A DNA stretch of 64,000 nt from Ahaetulla prasina (Eukaryota; Chordata; Lepidosauria; Squamata; Colubridae). The notes under the pieces are model-generated. The model did not search any database, was not told the origin of the DNA, and saw only the letters and a program-made list of their open reading frames with translations. A program made the position numbers and the translations under genes. Where the stretch lies: NCBI RefSeq assembly GCF_028640845.1, contig NC_080539.1:107286554-107350553 (forward strand). The letters run 5' to 3'. This document shows positions 57,221 through 64,000 of this stretch, in pieces; the first letter of the stretch is position 1, and every line of letters starts with the position of its first letter.

Positions 57221-58548
57221 CTAATTATTATTATTATTATTATTTATTAAATTTTTATACCGCCCTTCTCCCGAAGGACTCAGGGCGGTTTACAGCCATA
57301 ATAAAACAACAGCAATGTACACATAAAACCATAATTAAAAAACTTATTATACAAATGGCCGAATTAAAACATTAAAAATAAAACCCCGAATTATAAAATA
57401 TTAAAACATTAAAACTAATTAAAATCCTATTAAAATCCTATGCCAGTCCGGCGCGAACAAACAAATAGGTCTTCAGCTCGCGGCAGAAAGTCTGAAGGTC
57501 TGGCAGTTGCCGGAGTCCAGGGGGAAGTTCGTTCCAAAGGGTGGGAGCCCCCACAGAGAAGGCCCTCCCCCTGGGGGCCGCCAGCCGACATTGCTTGGCA
57601 GACGGCACCCTAAGGAGTCCCTCTCTGTGTGAGCGTACAGGTCGGTGGGAGGTATTTGGTAACAGCAGGCGGTCCCGTAAGTACCCTGGCCCTAAGCCAT
57701 GGAGCGCTTTAAAGGTAGTCACCAACACCTTGAAGTGCACCCGAAAGACCACAGGTAGCCAGTGCAGACTGCGCAGGAGAGGTGTTACATGGGAGCAACG
57801 TGTGGCTCCCACTATCACCCGCGCAGCTGCATTCTGAACCAACTGGAGCCTCCGGGTGCACTTCAAGGGCAGCCCCATGTAGAGAGCATTACAGTAGTCC
57901 AAGCGAGAGGTAACCAGAGCATGAGTGACCGTGCATAAGGCATCCCGGTCAAGGAAGGGGTGCAACTGGCGGACCAGGCGAACCTGGTAAAAAGCCCTCC
58001 TGGCGACGGTCGTCAAATGATCTTCGAAGGACAACCGTCCATCCAGGAGGACGCCCAAGTTGCGCACCCTTTCCACTGGGGCCAATGATTCGCCCCCAAC
58101 AGTCAGCCGCGGCTGCAGCTGACTGTACCGGGGTGCCGACATCCACAGCCACTCCGTCTTGGAGGGATTGAGTTTGAGCCTGTTTCTCCCCATCCAGACC
58201 CGTACAGCTTCCAAACACCGGGACAGCACTTCGATGGCTTCGTTGGGATGGCCTGGGGTGGAAAAGTACAGCTGCGTATCGTCAGCGTACAGTTGGTACC
58301 TCTCCCCAAAGCCATTGATGATCTCACTCAGCGGCTTCATATAGATGTTGAACAGGAGAGGTGAGAGAATCGACCTCTGCGGCACCCCACATGTGAGGGG
58401 CCTCGCGGTCGATCTCTGCCCCCCTGCCAACACCGTCTGCGACTGGTCGGAGAGATAGGAGGAGAACCACCGATAAACGGTGCCTCCCACTCCCAAACTC
58501 CCTAACTGGTGCAGCAGGATACCATGGTCGATGGTATCAAAAGGGAAT
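57221..58548 (-). mobile_element. Well-preserved 5'-truncated CR1/L2-group LINE with long RT frame
   Basis: Minus-strand 57438-58619 is open for 393 codons; the LINE part starts at about FDTIDHGILL and includes LTCGVPQRSILSPLLFNIYM, the catalytic box YADD (in LYADDTQLYF), LKLNPSKTEWLWM, LVTSRLDYCNALYMGLPL and a WNELPPGL end. The usual PQG of the B motif reads PQR here. The 3' UTR ends in the CCGCCCTGAGTCCTTCGGGA hairpin and a TTTAATAAATAAT tail at 57221-57255. No endonuclease is present. Long open frame and near-identity to 30040-30770 suggest a recent insertion. Confidence 0.88.
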
Positions 58549-59050
58549 GAACATTCCCAGATCTGCCTCCCTAAATCTTCAGTCTTAACAGAGTTAAGAC
58601 TCTTCCTGATCTTTCTCATCTATATCCTCACAGCCCTAAATCACTGAGAATGAACCTTGACAGCATCACTTATATAGTCTGGAGCAAAGATGTAAAACTC
58701 AGTAAAACTGAGTATTATCAGCACTCTGCTTATGCTTAACCTTCTGTTGATGAATGACCTCACCTAGCAGCTTCATGTAGATATCAAACAGAAGTTGGGA
58801 AAGAAGCATGTCTGAAATACACACAAAATAAAGGGTTTTAGAGCTAGATATCACCTACCTTTCAATGCTGTCTTAAACATCCTCAGAAGAAGGAAGAGAA
58901 CAACTGTAAAATGGTGGCCCTCTCACTTCCAATCATTTATGGTTAGAAGGATACCATGATTGACAGTATTGAAAGTCTAGAAGAGTGGTGTCCAAAGACA
59001 CAAGAAGTCATCAATAGGTGTGGTTAATGCTGTCATAGTACTATAACTTA
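58549..59050 (-). mobile_element. Old CR1/L2-group LINE fragment abutting the young copy
   Basis: The plus strand reads CCTAGCAGCTTCATGTAGAT followed by ATCAAACAG, the diverged complement of the LLFNIYMKPL region, and later GATACCATGATTGACAGTAT, the diverged complement of DTIDHGIL. So the RT region of the same group is repeated, in decayed form. Confidence 0.6.
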
Positions 59051-59133
59051 GCCTGAAAGTTGGCTGAAAAGGGTTTAAATAATCTATTTTTTTCAGGACC
59101 TTTTGGAGCTGCAAACCAATCACCTACTCAATA

Positions 59134-59319
59134 TCCCAAAGGTGCTTTTTCCAAAGGCAACTGGACTTTCTTGGTTTTTCCTTGAAGACATTTTGCTTTT
59201 CATCCAAGCGGCTTCTTCAGTTCACATCCAAGAAGCTTCAGAACTGAAGATGAAAAGCAAAAAGTCTTCAAGGAAAAACCAAGGAAGTCCAGTTGCCTTT
59301 GGAAAAAGCACCTTTGGGA
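59134..59319. repeat. Long inverted repeat, ~70-bp arms
   Basis: TCCCAAAGGTGCTTTTTCC at 59134 pairs with GGAAAAAGCACCTTTGGGA ending at 59319; pairing continues inward to GCTTTTCATC (to 59203) and GATGAAAAGC (from 59249) with few mismatches. The ~45-nt loop contains a second small repeat of AAGCTTCAG type. The GATGAAAAGC...TCTTCAAGG motif resembles ends of Penelope-like elements, an inference. Confidence 0.9.
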
Positions 59320-59468
59320 CAACTATGACCTGGATGGCTGAGAATCTCCGTAGACATTCACCTACTCAATAATCTTCCTTTTTTAAGGGACCTAAACAAA
59401 ATTCTGTTGGGTTTAGCCATGGTTTTTAAAGAGTTGATTAACTGCTTCTTCTTTCAAAGAAGTTAGAA

Positions 59469-59933
59469 CAAAGGTGTCGGGAGGCAGCCCACAGGGTGCT
59501 TAGATCTGGCCTGCAGGGCCGCCCTGGCCTGTGGGGCCACCCTGGAAACAGTGAAGAACCGGCCCGTGGTGCCTCTGTCAGTGAAAATGGAGCTCAGAAG
59601 GGCAACAGGTGGCCATCCTAGGCTCCGTTTTTCAGCTGTGACAGCCTCCTGCAGCTCACTGCCAGCAAAAACAAAGCTTGAGGGCACTGCACATGGCCCC
59701 CATGAGCTCCATTTTCACTGGGAGAGGGCTACAGGAGGTGGTCATGGCCAGGGCCCAGGAGCCCATTTTCACTGGCAAAGTGCTTAGGTCACCACAGGTG
59801 CCCCCGACATGAGTGATGTTGGGGGCACCTGTAACGTCATGGCCACACCATCTCTAGCCATGCCCACCCCAGTTCCCTGAGGTCAAAAACAACCCTGATG
59901 TGACCCACAATGAAATCGAGTTTGACACCCTTG
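59469..59933. mobile_element. hAT MITE, GGGTGTCAAACTC family (long copy)
   Basis: Starts CAAAGGTGTCGGGAGGCAGC and ends GAGTTTGACACCCTTG. Flanks AGTTAGAA (59461-59468) and AGCTAGAA (59934-59941) differ at one base. GC-rich interior with repeated GCTCCATTTTCACTGG-type units; no protein recognised. Confidence 0.8.
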
Positions 59934-60221
59934 AGCTAGAACAGCCCCTTAGTCAAAGAAACATTCTCCTCTGTTTTGTTCCAACGATATGTCTCCTGGG
60001 AAGCCAATCAGCAGAGCTATAGATGTAGAACATAAGAGGCAAAGCTCAATGTTGCATTTTTAGGGCTCAACTCCTGCCGGATAATTAAGCAAAACTATCA
60101 CCCAATCCATTCCATTAGAGCTGAACAGCCACAATCAATTCCAAGCAAACCAAATGACTTCCAATAGATGTCTAGAATATCCCTCATAGTAAGACTAGTA
60201 TAGCCCTTATAGCCCTTAAAG

Positions 60222-60357
60222 CAGGGGTGTCAAACTGGTGGCCCATGGGCCGGATGCGTCACACATGCAGGCCACGCCTACCCTAACTCTGCAAATGGGA
60301 AAAACATCGCAAAATGTCACATGATGGCAATGTGACACTGTGAGTTTGACACCCGTG
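60222..60357. mobile_element. hAT MITE, GGGTGTCAAACTC family (short copy)
   Basis: 136 bp starting CAGGGGTGTCAAACTGGTGG and ending GAGTTTGACACCCGTG. Flanks CCTTAAAG and CCTTACAG, one mismatch in eight. Confidence 0.85.
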
Positions 60358-61418
60358 CCTTACAGTCTTCAGTGGTTCCCCAGTCTCTCCTTACTCAGGA
60401 GGAATGAAGATACCTAGAGCAGGATCACAGATGCAATAAGAGCAGAGAAATAAGCAAAGAAGAGTATGCAGATTTCTAGGAATTTATCAATCCATTTGCT
60501 TTCTACCTTGACAAGTTTATATAGCATAACAAAGAACAAATTTTATCAGCACTTGTGTTTTACTTTGATTGAAGTGTCTCAGAATTATTGGTTGATTGAT
60601 TATTTGTATTTCACATTTCTGATGTGTATAATAAAACATAGAAATATAAAATAGCATATAAAAAAATTAAAATGTTAAGAGTTAAAAGTATATATACTTT
60701 TGTGAGTACTGTATTTTCTTTGCTTTGCGCATTATATATTACATTAATTGAAAACCATAATCAAGCATAAAAATGTCTCACCTTGTCTCGGCAATTTTGT
60801 AAAGCATAAGAGAATCCTTGATCCTACTGTATATTTCAGAAGATAGATGCTTGTGGTTAATGTAATAAGTGTAACCTTTCAGTTCTGATCAAGGACAATT
60901 CCCTATTCTATTTTCCCTATGAGCGAAGTCAGGTGGATACTAGTGGAGGATGTTCATATTTATGTTGATTATTTGGAGAGGTGAGTAGGGTTCATCTCCA
61001 AGATGTTGTGCCTATTTTTTTTATCCTTCCCTTAATAGTTATGTATGGAATGGAATTCTAGGTGGGATGGATCTCTTTTTAGCTAAAAAAGAGCTAAAGG
61101 ACATTCTTTTCTGTTTCATACTTATTCAAGGAGCTGATCTGTGAGACCAGGTACATCAAAAGAAGGGGAATATAAAAATTCAAGATGGTGCCATGACAGA
61201 GCGATCAAACACTCTACTCAATACACAGCAAAAAGGGGCAAAGCTTTGACCATACATTGTGGGTGACATGTTGGCATTTTTCACTCTTCTTGTTTATATC
61301 TGTGCATGAGGAGGTTTAGGCTAGTGAACCAAGACTAGACTCCTGTCATCTGTCATTGATTTTGCCAAAGAGTAATCCATTTAAGCAAAGTGAACAATTT
61401 TAGATTGGCTTGAGATTG

Positions 61419-61466
61419 GCTCACACAAGCTATGCATGATAAGCTCACACAAGCTATGCATGATAA
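61419..61466 (+). repeat. 24-bp perfect tandem duplication
   Basis: The unit GCTCACACAAGCTATGCATG plus ATAA occurs twice in direct succession without a mismatch. Recent slippage or duplication. Confidence 0.9.
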
Positions 61467-61554
61467 GTCAGGGGACACACTCCAAAAGCAGAGAGAAGCA
61501 GGATTGAATTCCAGGAATTCTAAGGGTTGAAATGGATACCGTAAACATCTGAAA

Positions 61555-61752
61555 AAGTGGTGGTATTCAGCCAGGTGTATCTGGTTCTGGCAAACTGATA
61601 GAGGCAGCTGCAGGAGGCTCCGCCCACCCGCCTGGTATCAAATCTCATTTTTGATGCTCTGCGGATGCACAGAAGGTCCTGTGCATGCGCAGAGGTGGTG
61701 CGCACTCTCCCATTTGCAAAATGGTAGCGAAGGTAAATGAATATCACCGCTG
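61555..61752. mobile_element. hAT MITE, CAGTGGTGATATTCA family, perfect TSD
   Basis: Starts AAGTGGTGGTATTCAGCC, ends TGAATATCACCGCTG. Identical ATCTGAAA at 61547-61554 and 61753-61760. The interior has GCTCCGCCCACC and TGTGCATGCGCAGAGG. Confidence 0.9.
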
Positions 61753-62549
61753 ATCTGAAAGGCTTAGAGAATTCAGTTTACCAGTTAAACCTTCAAACTT
61801 ACCAAAAATGCAAAAAAGAGGGTCAATTTTTCAGTTCATTCTTTGAAGCTCTATGAGCTCTTCAAGGTACTGGTGGGCCACATCTCCTAGGCTGTACATT
61901 TATTTTCCTAATTTAAATGAAGCAGAATTTCACTGTAGGGATAAATCTAGATCCTCTTAGTAATATTTCAATTCAGTTCAGTTTGCCTATGCATACCTAG
62001 AAGAAGAAGAAGAAAAGACACAGCTGCATCATTAAAATAGCATGTGTATTATTATTTTTTATTAATATTACTTTTTAATTGCAAATTATTTTTATTTGGA
62101 GCTAACTTGTGTTCGTGGAAAAGAAAAGTGTATACATTCTTGCTGTATTGCTAGCAGCAATTTTAGATATACCTTTATGCTCATTGAACAAAGTGCAGAT
62201 TACCAGATGCAAAATACAATTCTAGTGCCTTAAAGTATCTAAAGTATCCATGCCGAGTTCTTTCTTTCTTGCATCCAGGAGAACTTTAGGGGGAAAAATA
62301 GTCTCAGCAGCTTTTAAATTGATTTATGTAGGCAAAGCAGACCATCTGGAAAGCATCTGGCTTGAGCCAAGTTATCACCTCTAATGCTGAACTTGGAAAA
62401 TATTCCTCCTCAATACTGTAGAATAGAGTAGATGCTAATAAAGGAGGCTAGTGAAAAAGCTTATGGAGGTCAAACCTTCATAGGAATAATGGAGGCCCTT
62501 CACAAGACCCAGAGAGCTACATTTCTTATATTTGAGTATTGGAATGGAG

Positions 62550-62636
62550 CGGGGTGAAATGTTCCCGGTGCGCAGAAAGGTTTTGCAGTGCGTGCACTTC
62601 TGAACTGGTACGGAAGGTAAGTAGATTTCACCCTTG
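62550..62636. mobile_element. Short hAT MITE, GGGGTGAAATG family
   Basis: 87 bp starting CGGGGTGAAATGTTCCCGG and ending GATTTCACCCTTG. Flanks GAATGGAG and GAATGGGG, one mismatch. Ends match the composite element at 5388-6379. Confidence 0.75.
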
Positions 62637-64000
62637 GAATGGGGGAAAACTGAGGATTTTCTAAGGCGTTCCTGACATTTGTGAAGTGCGACTTTTGCAA
62701 TTTATGTAGCCTGATAGCTAGAAGTTATACACTGAAGTTCAGTTGCTTGTTGGAAAAAAGAAAATTACTACAAGTGACATTAGTTCAGAAAAGAGATTAT
62801 TAAGAAACCTTTTTATTTAATTCTGATTGCAAAACTTCGTAGAAGGTGTAAGCACTTTTTAATTGGCTGACCTGAATACCTCCTTCAGCTTGTATTAAAA
62901 TGATTAGGAAATAGCTTGGTGAGCATTCGTAAATTAAAATCATTTAATTGAAACTGTGGCCTAAAACTAAAGCAATTGAAGCAGATAGGAGCGCCTTAAG
63001 ATGACCAGAAAGGACAACCTCCCACGGGTTTTAAAAACCGTACATGCTTAAAAATAAAGTTACCCTTTTGCATAGAAGTATATGAAGAAGCACGAGGCAT
63101 TCAGCGAGATAATTGGGGTGCCTCGTATTGGTGGTCACAGATGGTCAATTAGTATCTGAAACCTGAAAGAGAATCTGCACAAAATGTCTTCCGAGTAGCA
63201 GATTTGAAAAACCAGTTGGGCGATGGGCTTTCAAATGGGGCGTGTTTGTATCATCTTGCAAGAACAAAGTACTGTGGATCCCAATTCCATCTAGTGGTGT
63301 AAGCATACTAATGAGAATGGCTCTCCAGGACTTCAAAAAGAGCTTTGAATCCGGGACCTCTTTGGAGAACAAGTGCTCCAGCATGAAGGCTTTACATCAG
63401 CACTTAGAAATAATAACATTAATAAATATACAGTAGTAACTGTTCCACATCAAATATATTTTAGTCCAGGTGAAGGGAAAGAAGACAACTTTATCCTTCT
63501 GCAGCTCTGGATTTTCAACCTTAATAAGAGCTGTGAAAACAGTAATATATACTGTATATAAAATAATTACTTTTCCACATCAATTGGCATTACCCCAGTC
63601 ATGTTCTTGAAACAATATAGATTGAAGGGACTCACTGATTGGAAACGGCAAAGAAGCAATTTAGAATTACAATAATATAAAATGGATGCTAGTTGCTCCA
63701 GTCTATTCACCATGAATTACCTTCAATATATCTGGCATGTCTGAATTTCTAGTGTGGTTTCCTTGTAATTACCTAGTTGCCTTGAAGGGACAGTAGTTCC
63801 TCTATCAGTCTTTTAAATTAAGTCCAGGGAAGTTGTGAGAAATGCTTATTCAGGCAAAGGAAGAACACCATCAAAATGAAAACAGAGGCAAAAGCACATT
63901 AGATATCAAGGTAATGATGTCACAAAGTTAGTACTCCATCTCTTTGTGGGATCTGCAAAGCAATTCTTCTGAAATAATTTCTCACAATAAAAAAGGCTAT

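Larger units (their letters stand above)
47701..64000. other. Downstream intergenic region, repeat-rich, no host gene found
   Basis: Apart from the mobile elements listed separately I see no exon-like similarity. In other vertebrates LAMA2 lies beyond the 3' end of ARHGAP18 in convergent orientation (established synteny, from memory), but I found no laminin-like exon on the minus strand. Unexplained stretches: 48175-49689, 51621-52732, 53389-55170, 60366-61546, 61753-62549 and 62637-64000. Confidence 0.7.

Noticed and set aside
63145..63436. Overlapping opposite-strand frames (79 and 64 codons)
   Set aside because: No recognised similarity, splice context or repeat; too weak to call an exon.
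47701..64000. Possible LAMA2 3' exons on the minus strand
   Set aside because: Synteny makes this plausible, but no laminin G-like segment was seen in any frame.
1..64000. Search for a toxin gene or an endogenous virus, given the snake host
   Set aside because: No signal peptide with cysteine framework, and no gag, protease, integrase or env-like segment, was seen.

Overview
This is vertebrate nuclear DNA, most likely from an advanced (colubroid) snake. It holds one host gene, ARHGAP18 (Rho GTPase-activating protein 18), on the + strand. The snake call rests on three signs: LINE 3' ends that run straight into (AATAG)n/(TTCTA)n microsatellites, a Sauria-type SINE, and many hAT and TA-flanked MITEs typical of squamate genomes. 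There are no operons, prokaryotic signals or CRISPR arrays.

ARHGAP18: fourteen coding exons lie between 6638 and 47076. They join in frame through canonical AG/GT sites to give 631 residues and a TGA stop. The order is an acidic N-terminal region (6638-20238), a linker (22284-22449), the RhoGAP domain (28066-37628, with arginine finger, LLK lysine and MAPN asparagine all present), a basic helical segment (39391-39555) and a conserved C-terminal module (42704-47076). The first exon and promoter are not in the window, so 1-6637 is read as intron 1. The 3' UTR follows the stop, with AATAAA signals at 47132, 47400 and 47662.

The introns and the ~16 kb downstream are dominated by mobile elements. 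They include at least five LINE copies with AATAG-type or related tails, several CR1/L2-group LINEs (one with a 393-codon open frame at 57438-58619), a pair of CR1 3' ends in opposite orientation around exons 12-13, two Penelope-like fragments, a nested SINE-in-SINE, a second tRNA-derived SINE, a probable Helitron, six TA-flanked MITEs and about a dozen hAT-type MITEs, many with perfect or near-perfect 8-bp target-site duplications that I could read directly. Downstream of 47700 I found no host gene.

I found no new multi-gene system. The most useful leads are the LINE-seeded microsatellites, a LINE/SINE pair sharing a 3' tail, an apparently unclassified element whose ends carry ~15-bp GGCCAAC subrepeats, and inverted repeats flanking exons 12-13 that could favour back-splicing. 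Repeat family names come from recognition, not database searches.
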